Below, in pieces: positions 1-8,454 of a stretch of 36,032 nucleotides of DNA. The DNA is from an uncultured Mediterranea sp. Lineage in GTDB: Bacteria; Bacteroidota; Bacteroidia; Bacteroidales; Bacteroidaceae. Position numbers and translations under genes: made by a program. The first letter of the stretch is position 1. Each line of letters begins with the position of its first letter. The notes under the pieces are model-generated. The model was not told the DNA's origin, searched no databases, and saw nothing but the letters and a program-made list of their open reading frames with translations. Where the stretch lies: contig CAMCUZ010000021.1 in NCBI GenBank assembly GCA_945879145.1, positions 1 to 36,032 of the forward strand, written 5' to 3'.

Positions 1-195
1 ATCATCTTCTACCATTACCCCGATGCATAGTCCAAAAAACAAAACTGAAACTGAAACCTACTGAAACCACTCTCCTATCCAGCAAGCACACGCATATTTT
101 GACATCCCGAAATGTGTGCATATCGATGAATTATGGTCCCAACCTACCCTCCCTCAGAGGAGACGATACGGCGCTGGAAATTTTCTGCCCAAACA
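1..195. other. Left-edge non-coding stretch
   Basis: No convincing gene lies here. Bases 1-30 read in frame 1 as nine residues (IIFYHYPDA) and a TAG stop, which could be the end of a gene outside the window, but this is too short to test. CTGAAAC occurs three times at 45-67. A 6-bp inverted repeat (GCACAC at 86-91, GTGTGC at 114-119) could form a weak hairpin but has no T-run after it. Short reading frames that begin at 116 and 133 overlap the addA promoter and start and are not credible genes. Confidence 0.4.
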
Positions 196-227
196 TTTGG
201 CGCGAAACAATCTTTTGGCTATATTTG
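196..227 (+). promoter_or_regulatory. Bacteroidetes-type promoter of addA
   Basis: TTTG at 196-199, a 20-base spacer, and TATATTTG at 220-227 match the Bacteroides primary sigma factor consensus (TTTG, 19-21 bases, TAnnTTTG). Transcription would start near 233-236, leaving a leader of only about 20 bases before the ATG at 255. This supports that start codon. Confidence 0.75.
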
Positions 228-254
228 CCCGACCAATCGCGATTATCATAGCTT

Positions 255-3200
255 ATGGAACTACTCATCTACAAAGCCTCGGCCGGTTCGGGCAAGACCT
301 TCACCCTGGCCGTACAATATATCAAGCAGTTGCTGCTCAACCCGCGGGCCTATCGACAGATTTTGGCCGTCACCTTCACCAACAAGGCCACGGCCGAGAT
401 GAAGGAGCGCATCCTGAGCCAGCTCTACGGCATCAGCATGGGGCTGACCGACAGCGACCCCTACGTGCGCGTGCTGCAAAGCCTTCTCCCCGCCGAAATG
501 AGCGAGCAGGAGATACGCCAGCGTGCATCACAGGCCCTTAACGCCCTGGTTCACGACTACAGCCGCTTCCGCGTGGAGACCATCGACAGCTTCTTTCAGT
601 CGGTGATGCGCAACCTCAGCCGCGAGCTCGAGCTCAACCCGGGGCTGACCGTGGAGCTGGACAGCAACCGCGTGATGGCCGACGCCGTGGAGAGCATGAT
701 GCAGAAGCTCACCCCCGCCTCGCCCGTGCTCCACTGGCTGATGGAGTACATCGGCGAGCGCATCGAGCAGAACCGCCGCTGGAACGTGACGGCCGAGGTG
801 GAGCAGTTTGGCCGCAACATCTTCAGCGAGGAGTATATCGAACGGGGCGAACAGCTGCGCCGCTGCCTGGCTACACCGGGCTACGTGAAGCAGTACAAGC
901 AACTGCTTCAGGAGAAGCAGCGCACCTTGGCCAACGAGATGGCACACTACGCCACCCTGTTCAACGACCTGCTGCACCGCCACCAGCTGACCGCGGCCGA
1001 CCTCAAGGGCGGTCAGCGCGGCGTGAGCAGCTACTTCCGTAAGATAGCCGAGGGCACACTCAGCGATGCCAAGGTGGCGAACGCCACGCTCACCAAATGC
1101 CTGGAGAGCGCCGACGAGTGGGTCACCAAGAGCTCGAAGCAGCGCGAACGGATTCAGCGTCTGGCCCAAGAGGAGCTCATCCCCCTGCTCACACAGGCCG
1201 AGAGCCGTCGCAAGGAGGCCGAGCGCACCATCAACAGCTGCCAGCTCTCGCTGCAGCACCTGGGCGAACTGCAGCTGCTCAACCACCTGGCCGAGGAGGT
1301 GCGCACCCTCAATGAGGAGCAGAACCGCTTCCTGCTGGCCGATACCACCGCCCTGCTCCACCGACTGACCCAAGCTGGCGACGCCTCGTTCATCTTCGAG
1401 AAGATGGGTGCTACGCTCAACCACGTGATGATTGACGAGTTCCAGGACACGAGCCGCATGCAATGGGACAATTTCCGCTTGCTGCTCGACGAGGGGCTGG
1501 CACAGGGCGCTGACAGCCTGATTGTGGGCGACGTGAAGCAGAGCATCTACCGCTGGCGCAACGGCGACTGGAACATCTTGAACAACCTGCGCGACAACCG
1601 GCAGAACCGGCGTGAGAGTGGCCTGCCCTACACCATCCACGTGGAGACGCTCAACACCAACCGACGCAGCATGAGCCGCATCATCCGCTTCAACAACAGC
1701 CTCTTCCCCCTGCTGGTGGAGCAGCTCAACGCCCACCATATCGAGCTGACAGGCACCCCCTGCAGCAACCTGCGCCAAGCCTATGCCGACGTGGAGCAAC
1801 TCTCGCCCCGCGCCCTGGAGGAGGGCTACGTAGAGGTGAGCAGCTACAGCTGGCTGACCGAAGGGGAACAGGGGACCGCCTGGAGCTACGACGAGTGGAC
1901 CACCGAACAGCTGGCCACCTCCATCCGCCGCTTGCTGAAGCAGGGCGCCACCCCCGACGAAATCGCCATCTTGGTGCGCAAGAACCGCGTGATACCCCAG
2001 TTGGCCAGCTTCATCGACCAGGAGCTGCAGCTGCCCGTGGTGAGCGACGAAGCCTTCCGCCTCGATGCCTCGCCAGCGGTGAGGTTCATCGTAGAGGCCC
2101 TGCGCTACCTGACCAACGCCGATGACGAGGTGACCCTGCGCACGCTGGTCTTGCAATACCAGCGCCTCGTAGTGGCAGGCCATCAGCGACCACATGCCGA
2201 GGCCACATCAGCCGCCATCGACTCCGACCAGCTTATGCGCGGAGAGGCCGCTCTGCTGCTCCCAGAGCGCTTCATCGCCCAGCGTGAGCAACTCAGCATG
2301 ATGCCCCTCTACGAGCTGACAGAGACGCTCTACGAGCTCTTCAGCCTGCAGCAGATTCCCGACCAAGACGCCTATCTCTTTGCCTTTCTCGACACCATCA
2401 GCGAATACCTGACAGACCATTCGTCCGACCCTCTGGAGTTCCTTCAGTGCTGGGACGAGCGCCTCTCGGGCAAGACCATCGCCGCAGGCTCGCTCCACGG
2501 CATACGCATCTGCTCCATCCACAAGTCCAAGGGACTGGAGTTCAAGCACGTACTGATACCCTATTGCGACTGGAAGCTGGAGAATGAGACCTATACCCAG
2601 CTGGTGTGGTGCAAACCCCAGGAGGAGCCCTATAACCTACTGCCGCTTGTACCCGTGAACTACGGTACGGCCATGAGCCAGTCGGTCTATGCCGATGCCT
2701 ACGGCGTAGAGCAGCAGCAGCTCTGGGTAGATAGCTTGAACCTGCTCTACGTGGCGCTGACCCGTGCCCGTTGCACCCTTTATCTCTTTACCCAAGGCAA
2801 GGGTGGCACCATCGGCGAGCTGCTGACGAATGGCGTTCACCAGCTGTTTTCTACCCACATCGGACACTACGACCAGAACCACTCCTACTACGCTTTAGGT
2901 CAGCTGAGCGACGCCTTTGCCCAGGAGTCTGACAAGGCGTCTGATAAGGCTGCCGCCCAGGCCGCTGATAAGGCCCCCGAAAAAGCCATTTTAAGCCCGC
3001 AGGAGCGCGTTTCTCCGCCTTCGCAAGGCAATCCCTTCAGTACGCCGCCCGAGCCGTTACAGGTCACCATGGAGATGCTCAAACACGAGGTGGAATTTCG
3101 TCAGTCCAACCGTTCGGCCGATTTCTTGCAGGGGCGTGACGAAGCGGAGAGTGCGATGCGCTACATCGACCGTGGTCTGCTGCTGCACGAACTGTTTCGG

Positions 3201-3620
3201 CAGGTGACCTGTGAGGCCGACATCCCCCAAGCCGTCAACCAGCTGCTGATGGAGGGTCTGACCACCCCCGACGAGGCCGACGAGCTACGGGAATTGGCCA
3301 CCCACGCCCTGCACCACCCCCAGGTGCAGCCCTGGTTCGATGGCTCGTGGCGCCTGTTCAACGAGTGCACCATACTCTGGATGGAGCACGACAGCCTCTG
3401 CAACCGCCGCCCCGACCGCGTGCTGATGCGCGACGACGAGGTGGTGGTCATCGACTTCAAGTTCGGCCAGCCCCGCCCCAGCCACCAGCGTCAAGTCAAT
3501 GGCTACATGCAGCTGCTCGCCGCCATGGGGTACCCCACTCACGCCATGAAGGGCTACCTGTGGTATGTAGATGCCGAACGCATCGAAGAGGTGCACTTTA
3601 CGCCACAACCCCTTGACTAA
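255..3620 (+). CDS. addA: AddA/RecB-like UvrD-family helicase-nuclease
   Basis: 1121-residue superfamily 1A helicase with a C-terminal nuclease, the expected AddA layout for a double-strand break resection enzyme of the AddAB/RecBCD type in the cytoplasm. The P-loop ASAGSGKT is at residues 8-15. The Walker B DEFQDT is at 394-399, followed by the GDVKQSIYRWR motif near 424 and the late helicase motifs SIHKSKGLEF (about 755) and YVALTRAR (about 832). A PD-(D/E)XK-type nuclease follows, with the IDFK signature at D1067 and K1069. Residues about 889-913 form a low-complexity linker rich in DKA units between helicase and nuclease, with no obvious homologous role. The start is fixed by the promoter just upstream and by the P-loop lying immediately after the first residues, as usual for this family. 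The next gene, addB, starts 73 bases downstream on the same strand and encodes the partner subunit. The symbol addA rather than recB is inferred from the AddB-type partner. Confidence 0.9.
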   Translation: MELLIYKASAGSGKTFTLAVQYIKQLLLNPRAYRQILAVTFTNKATAEMKERILSQLYGISMGLTDSDPYVRVLQSLLPAEMSEQEIRQRASQALNALVHDYSRFRVETIDSFFQSVMRNLSRELELNPGLTVELDSNRVMADAVESMMQKLTPASPVLHWLMEYIGERIEQNRRWNVTAEVEQFGRNIFSEEYIERGEQLRRCLATPGYVKQYKQLLQEKQRTLANEMAHYATLFNDLLHRHQLTAADLKGGQRGVSSYFRKIAEGTLSDAKVANATLTKCLESADEWVTKSSKQRERIQRLAQEELIPLLTQAESRRKEAERTINSCQLSLQHLGELQLLNHLAEEVRTLNEEQNRFLLADTTALLHRLTQAGDASFIFEKMGATLNHVMIDEFQDTSRMQWDNFRLLLDEGLAQGADSLIVGDVKQSIYRWRNGDWNILNNLRDNRQNRRESGLPYTIHVETLNTNRRSMSRIIRFNNSLFPLLVEQLNAHHIELTGTPCSNLRQAYADVEQLSPRALEEGYVEVSSYSWLTEGEQGTAWSYDEWTTEQLATSIRRLLKQGATPDEIAILVRKNRVIPQLASFIDQELQLPVVSDEAFRLDASPAVRFIVEALRYLTNADDEVTLRTLVLQYQRLVVAGHQRPHAEATSAAIDSDQLMRGEAALLLPERFIAQREQLSMMPLYELTETLYELFSLQQIPDQDAYLFAFLDTISEYLTDHSSDPLEFLQCWDERLSGKTIAAGSLHGIRICSIHKSKGLEFKHVLIPYCDWKLENETYTQLVWCKPQEEPYNLLPLVPVNYGTAMSQSVYADAYGVEQQQLWVDSLNLLYVALTRARCTLYLFTQGKGGTIGELLTNGVHQLFSTHIGHYDQNHSYYALGQLSDAFAQESDKASDKAAAQAADKAPEKAILSPQERVSPPSQGNPFSTPPEPLQVTMEMLKHEVEFRQSNRSADFLQGRDEAESAMRYIDRGLLLHELFRQVTCEADIPQAVNQLLMEGLTTPDEADELRELATHALHHPQVQPWFDGSWRLFNECTILWMEHDSLCNRRPDRVLMRDDEVVVIDFKFGQPRPSHQRQVNGYMQLLAAMGYPTHAMKGYLWYVDAERIEEVHFTPQPLD

Positions 3621-3693
3621 TGATTGAAAAACTTATACAAACAAGGTTTATAAATATCGAAATTATTTAACAAGATAAACTCTACGTCAAGCT

Positions 3694-6582
3694 ATGAAGC
3701 CCTTTCTCGAAACAGTAGCCTCAGACCTCTTTCATAAGATAGGTACCGACCTGTCTCACACAGCCGTTGTCTTCCCCAACAAGCGTGCAGGCCTCTTCTT
3801 CAACGAATACCTGGCCCGTCAGAGCAGTCGCCCCGTATGGTCGCCCACCTACCTCACTATCAACGAGCTCTTCACCACCTATCCCCTGGAGCAAACCCTT
3901 ACCCTGGCCGACCCCATCACACTGGTGTGTCGCCTTTACCAGGTCTTTATCCTACAGACTGGCCGCAACGAGAGCCTCGACGACTTCTACTTCTGGGGCG
4001 AACTGCTCATCAGCGACTTCGACGACCTCGACAAGAACCTGGTTGATGCCAGCCGCCTCTTCAGCAACCTGCAGGAGCTCCATGCCCTGAGCCAGGACAA
4101 CAGCTTTCTCAGCCCTGAGCAGCAAGAGGCCATCAGCCAGTTTTTCAGCAACTTCTCGCCCGAGCGACGCACGCTGCTCAAGGAGCGGTTTATCTCGCTG
4201 TGGGAGCGCATGCTGCCCATCTACACCCAATTCAAGCAACGACTGAGTCAAGAGGGATTGGCCTATGAGGGCATGCTGGAGCGGCAGGTGATGGAGCAGT
4301 TTGATGTCAGCAAGATGCCCTACGACCGCTACGTGTTCGTGGGCTTCAACGTGCTCAACCGGGTGGAACAGCAGCTCTTCAGCGCCCTGCATCGTGCTGA
4401 AAAGGCGCTCTTCTACTGGGACTACGACCCGCACTACACCACGCTCTCGGCACAGCACGAAGCTGGGGAATTTATCTTGCGCAACCTCAAGGCATTCCCC
4501 AACCAGCTCGACGAAAGCTACTTCCACTGCATGAGCCAACCGAAGCAGATCGACTTTATCGAATCTCCTACTGAGAATGCCCAGGCCCGCTACCTGACGC
4601 GCTGGGTACGTAGCCTCTATGCCACCCGCACCGAGCACCCCTTCGCAGAGAAGGAGAACGCCGTTGTGCTCTGCAACGAATCGCTGCTGTTACCCGTGCT
4701 CCACGCCATACCCAACGAGGTGGAGAACGTCAACATCACCATGGGCTATCCCTTGGCACAGACCCCCGTCTTCAGCCTACTCAACGCACTCTGCACCCTG
4801 CAGATTGATGGCTACCGCCCCGACAGCGGCACCTACCTCTACGAGGCCGTGCGCCCTGTGCTCAACCACCCCTACGTGCGCCAACTCTCCCCCGCAGCCG
4901 AGCGACTGGAACGCGAGCTGACGGCACGCAATCGCTTCTTTCCCCTCCCCTCGGAGCTGCAAGCCGATGAACCCCTGAAGCAACTCTTCACTCCCGTGAG
5001 TGGCATAGCAGCTACCTGTAACTACTTGATCGATGCGCTGCGCCTGGTGAGCACCCTCTACCGTCAGTCTGATGACCACGAGCAGCTCTATGACCAGCTC
5101 TACCGCGAGGCCATCTTCAAGAGCTATACGCTGGTGAATCGCCTCTACGCCCTGGCCCAGGAGCAAGCCTTCGGCCGCGTCAATCCACTCACCTTCCGCC
5201 GCTTGCTCAACCGTCTGCTCAATGGCGCCACCATCCCCTTCCATGGCGAACCAGCCATCGGCATGCAGGTGATGGGAGTGCTCGAAACGCGCAATCTCGA
5301 CTTCCGCAACCTACTGATGCTCAGCGTAAACGAGGGTAAACTGCCCCAGCACGAAGGCGATGCATCCTTTGTGCCTTATAACCTGCGCAAAGCCTTCGGC
5401 ATGACTACCATCGACCACAAGAATTGCGTCTATGCCTACTACTTCTACCGGCTGCTGCAACGCGCTGAGCGCATCACCCTCTGCTACAACAGCTCGAGCG
5501 AGGGGCTCAATCGCGGCGAGATGTCGCGCTTCATGCTGCAACTGCTCGTCGAGAGTTCACACCCCATCCATCGCTACACCCTGCAGGCTGGTCAAGCACC
5601 AGGCCAACGGCCACGTATCTGCATCGACAAGACCCCCGAACTGGTCCATCTCTTGATGGAACGCTACAACGCCGACCTCCCGGGCCACACCCTGCTCTCG
5701 CCCACCGCCCTCAACCACTACTTGGACTGCCGACTGAAGTTCTACTTCCGCTTCGTGGCCCGTATCAAGCCAGCTCCCGAGGTGAGCACGGAGATTGACA
5801 GCATCACCTTCGGTAACATCTTTCACCGCGCTGCAGAGCTGATTTACCTTGACCTTACGGCCCATGGCAAGATGGTGCAAACCAGCGACCTGGAACAGCT
5901 GCTCTCCAACCCCCAACGCATCGAGCAGTACGTGGACCACGCCTTCAAGGAGCTCTTCTTCCAAGTAGCCCCCACCGAAAAACCTGCCTACAACGGACTG
6001 CAGCTCATCAACCGCGAAGTAATTGGCGGCTATCTGCACCAACTGCTCACCCACGACCTGCACTATGCTCCCTTCAGCATGGAGGGCATGGAAACCCCTG
6101 TGAGCGAAACCGTTACCGTACTCACCCCCCAAGGTCCGCTGCGCCTCACTCTGGGCGGTAAGGTGGACCGTATGGACCTCAAAGAGGGCACCCTGCGCAT
6201 CATCGACTACAAGACGGGTGGTTCACCCAGCAACGTGCGCTCGATGCAGCAGCTCTTCACCCCTATCAAGGATCGCCCCGGCTATGCCCTGCAAGCCTTT
6301 CTCTACGCCTCGCTGATGGCCCACCGTCATCCCTCGTATCGCGTCTCGCCAGCCCTGCTCTACATCCACCGTGCCGCCAGCGACGACTATTCGCCCACCA
6401 TCGTCATGGGTGAACGCAGCACCCTGGCCCCCGTAGAGGATTTCCGTCCCCTCGACGAGGAGTTCCGCAACCAGCTGCAAGAGCTGCTCGAAGAGCTATT
6501 CACCCCCGGCATCCCCTTCGACCAGACTGACGATGACACACGCTGCGCTTTCTGCGAATTTTCCTCGCTGTGCCACCGCTGA
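3694..6582 (+). CDS. addB: AddB-like PD-(D/E)XK nuclease subunit
   Basis: 962-residue protein, the likely partner of the upstream AddA-like helicase in end resection. The C-terminal part carries a RecB-like nuclease: VDRMDL followed by the IIDYKTG motif with D838 and K840. Four cysteines are placed as in AddB iron-sulfur nucleases: one before the nuclease core (YLDC, C679) and three at the very end (CAFCEFSSLC, C951, C954, C960), consistent with a 4Fe-4S cluster that staples the domain. The N-terminal half resembles the degenerate helicase fold of AddB. It begins AVVFPNKRAG, and no GxxxxGK[ST] P-loop is visible, so this subunit probably does not hydrolyse ATP through a canonical site. It lies 73 bases after addA with no clear promoter between, so co-transcription is likely. 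Annotation pipelines often call this family simply a PD-(D/E)XK nuclease protein; the AddB role is an inference from domains and neighbour. Confidence 0.85.
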   Translation: MKPFLETVASDLFHKIGTDLSHTAVVFPNKRAGLFFNEYLARQSSRPVWSPTYLTINELFTTYPLEQTLTLADPITLVCRLYQVFILQTGRNESLDDFYFWGELLISDFDDLDKNLVDASRLFSNLQELHALSQDNSFLSPEQQEAISQFFSNFSPERRTLLKERFISLWERMLPIYTQFKQRLSQEGLAYEGMLERQVMEQFDVSKMPYDRYVFVGFNVLNRVEQQLFSALHRAEKALFYWDYDPHYTTLSAQHEAGEFILRNLKAFPNQLDESYFHCMSQPKQIDFIESPTENAQARYLTRWVRSLYATRTEHPFAEKENAVVLCNESLLLPVLHAIPNEVENVNITMGYPLAQTPVFSLLNALCTLQIDGYRPDSGTYLYEAVRPVLNHPYVRQLSPAAERLERELTARNRFFPLPSELQADEPLKQLFTPVSGIAATCNYLIDALRLVSTLYRQSDDHEQLYDQLYREAIFKSYTLVNRLYALAQEQAFGRVNPLTFRRLLNRLLNGATIPFHGEPAIGMQVMGVLETRNLDFRNLLMLSVNEGKLPQHEGDASFVPYNLRKAFGMTTIDHKNCVYAYYFYRLLQRAERITLCYNSSSEGLNRGEMSRFMLQLLVESSHPIHRYTLQAGQAPGQRPRICIDKTPELVHLLMERYNADLPGHTLLSPTALNHYLDCRLKFYFRFVARIKPAPEVSTEIDSITFGNIFHRAAELIYLDLTAHGKMVQTSDLEQLLSNPQRIEQYVDHAFKELFFQVAPTEKPAYNGLQLINREVIGGYLHQLLTHDLHYAPFSMEGMETPVSETVTVLTPQGPLRLTLGGKVDRMDLKEGTLRIIDYKTGGSPSNVRSMQQLFTPIKDRPGYALQAFLYASLMAHRHPSYRVSPALLYIHRAASDDYSPTIVMGERSTLAPVEDFRPLDEEFRNQLQELLEELFTPGIPFDQTDDDTRCAFCEFSSLCHR

Positions 6583-6622
6583 CCCCCTTCGGATGGCGCT
6601 ACAGCGCAGCAGTTTTGCGTCA

Positions 6623-6643
6623 AATAGTGTATAAAACGCTATT
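6623..6643 (+). terminator. Weak hairpin after addB
   Basis: AATAGTG (6623-6629) and CGCTATT (6637-6643) can form a 7-bp stem with one G-T pair around a 7-base loop, followed by TTGTCT. It lies 40 bases after the addB stop and upstream of the next promoter, so it may end the addAB transcript. The T-run is poor. Confidence 0.3.
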
Positions 6644-6677
6644 TTGTCTGATAGACGATAAAAAAGTTCAATATTTC

Positions 6678-6708
6678 TTTGCTGTTTCTTAAAGAACTAT
6701 TATATTTG
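6678..6708 (+). promoter_or_regulatory. Bacteroidetes-type promoter of the acyl-CoA ligase gene
   Basis: TTTG at 6678-6681, a 19-base spacer, and TATATTTG at 6701-6708 match the Bacteroides consensus. Transcription from about 6715 excludes a TTG start at 6713 for the following gene. Confidence 0.75.
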
Positions 6709-6736
6709 CACATTGTCTAACAAAATGTGCAATATT

Positions 6737-8395
6737 ATGGAGCAGAGTTTTTTATCCTATATAGAGGAAAGCATAAAGAAGAATTGGGACCTGGACGCCT
6801 TGACCGACTACAAGGGAGCCACCCTGCAATACAAGGACGTAGCCCGCAAGATAGAGAAACTACATATCATCTTTGAAAGCAGCGGCATTCAGAAAGGCGA
6901 TAAAATTGCCGTGTGCGGACGCAACAGTTCGCACTGGGGAGTCACCTTCTTGGCCACGCTGACTTACGGCGCCGTGGTGGTACCTATTCTGCACGAATTC
7001 AAAGCGGACAATGTGCACAACATCGTCAACCACTCCGAAGCCAAGCTGCTCTTTGTGGGTGACCAGGTCTGGGAGAACCTCAACGAGAGCGCCATGCCCC
7101 TGCTGCAAGGCATCTTCATGATGAACGACTTTACGCTGCTCGTTTCGCGCAACGACAAGGTCACCTACGCCCGCGAGCACCTCAACGCCATGTTTGGCCA
7201 GAAATACCCCAAGAATTTCCGCCGCGAACATGTAGCCTACCATAAAGATCAGCCCGAAGAGCTGGCCGTGCTCAATTATACCTCAGGCACCACGAGCTAT
7301 TCTAAAGGCGTGATGCTACCCTACCGGAGCCTCTGGTCAAACACCAAGTTTGCCTTCGAGGTGCTCCCCATGCACCCTGGCGACCGACTGGTGAGCATGC
7401 TCCCCATGGCCCACATGTACGGACTGGCCTTTGAGTTTCTCTACGAGTTTGCGTGTGGTTGCCACATCTACTACTTGACCCGCACCCCGAGTCCGAAGAT
7501 CATCTTCCAGGCCTTTGCCGAAGTCAAGCCCCACCTGGTGGTAGCTGTACCCCTCATCATTGAGAAGATTATTAAGAAAAACGTTCTCCCCAAGCTCGAA
7601 ACGCCTACGATGAAGCTCCTCATGAAGCTCCCCATCATCAACGACAAAATCAAGACCACCATCCGCGAACAGGTGGTCAGCGCATTTGGTGGCAACTTCT
7701 ACGAAATCATCATCGGCGGTGCTGCCTTCAACCAAGAGGTGGAGCAGTTCCTGCGCATGATTGACTTCCCTTACACCGTGGGCTACGGCATGACAGAGTG
7801 TGCACCCATCATCTGCTACGAAGACTGGAAGCGCTTCAAGCCCGGCTCCTGCGGTAAGGCAGCCCCCCGCATGGAGGTCAAGGTGCTCTCGCCCGACCCA
7901 GAAAATATCCCTGGCGAAATTGTGACCCGTGGCCCCAACGTGATGCTGGGCTACTATAAGAACGACGAAGCCACCGCTCAGGTGCTTGATGCCGACGGCT
8001 GGCTCCATACGGGCGACCTGGCACTGATGGATGCCGAAGGCAACGTGACCATCAAGGGCCGCAGCAAGAACATGCTCCTGGGCCCCAGCGGACAGAACAT
8101 CTACCCCGAAGAGATTGAAGACAAGCTCAATAACATGCCCTACGTGGCCGAAAGCATCATCGTGCAGCAGAACGAGCGCCTCGTGGGTCTGGTTTACCCC
8201 GACTTCGACGACGCCTTTGCTCACGGCTTGACCAATGCCGATATCGAGCGCGTAATGGAAGAGAACCGCATAGCCCTCAACGCCGAACTGCCGGCCTACA
8301 GCCAGATTTCGAAAATGAAAATCTATCCCGAAGAGTTTGAGAAAACACCCAAGAAGAGCATCAAACGCTTCCTCTACCAAGAGGCTAAAGGTTGA
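6737..8395 (+). CDS. AMP-forming long-chain acyl-CoA synthetase family protein
   Basis: Member of the ANL (adenylate-forming) family, about 552 residues. It is expected to activate a carboxylic acid, probably a fatty acid, with ATP to an acyl-adenylate and then to acyl-CoA. Core motifs are visible in order: the P-loop-like YTSGTTSYSKGVM, the A5-type GYGMTECAP, the hinge region GWLHTGDLA, and the C-terminal GRSKNMLLGPSGQNIYPEE carrying the arginine and asparagine typical of the family. The PKKSIKRFLY end holds the catalytic C-terminal lysine region. A TTG at 6713 is in frame but lies at the predicted transcription start. ATG at 6725 or 6737 is more likely, and I take 6737 (MEQSF). It has its own promoter; the substrate cannot be read from sequence. 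Confidence 0.85.
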   Translation: MEQSFLSYIEESIKKNWDLDALTDYKGATLQYKDVARKIEKLHIIFESSGIQKGDKIAVCGRNSSHWGVTFLATLTYGAVVVPILHEFKADNVHNIVNHSEAKLLFVGDQVWENLNESAMPLLQGIFMMNDFTLLVSRNDKVTYAREHLNAMFGQKYPKNFRREHVAYHKDQPEELAVLNYTSGTTSYSKGVMLPYRSLWSNTKFAFEVLPMHPGDRLVSMLPMAHMYGLAFEFLYEFACGCHIYYLTRTPSPKIIFQAFAEVKPHLVVAVPLIIEKIIKKNVLPKLETPTMKLLMKLPIINDKIKTTIREQVVSAFGGNFYEIIIGGAAFNQEVEQFLRMIDFPYTVGYGMTECAPIICYEDWKRFKPGSCGKAAPRMEVKVLSPDPENIPGEIVTRGPNVMLGYYKNDEATAQVLDADGWLHTGDLALMDAEGNVTIKGRSKNMLLGPSGQNIYPEEIEDKLNNMPYVAESIIVQQNERLVGLVYPDFDDAFAHGLTNADIERVMEENRIALNAELPAYSQISKMKIYPEEFEKTPKKSIKRFLYQEAKG

Positions 8396-8454
8396 TGCTC
8401 ATCCCCACAAAGATATACAATTAGGTATATATAATAGGTATTGTAAAACGAATA

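Noticed and set aside
528-2195. 555-residue open frame on the minus strand inside addA
   Set aside because: It is antisense to a gene with clear helicase motifs, has low-complexity Val/Leu/His/Gln-rich translation, no recognisable domain and no promoter. It reflects the GC-rich third codon positions of addA.
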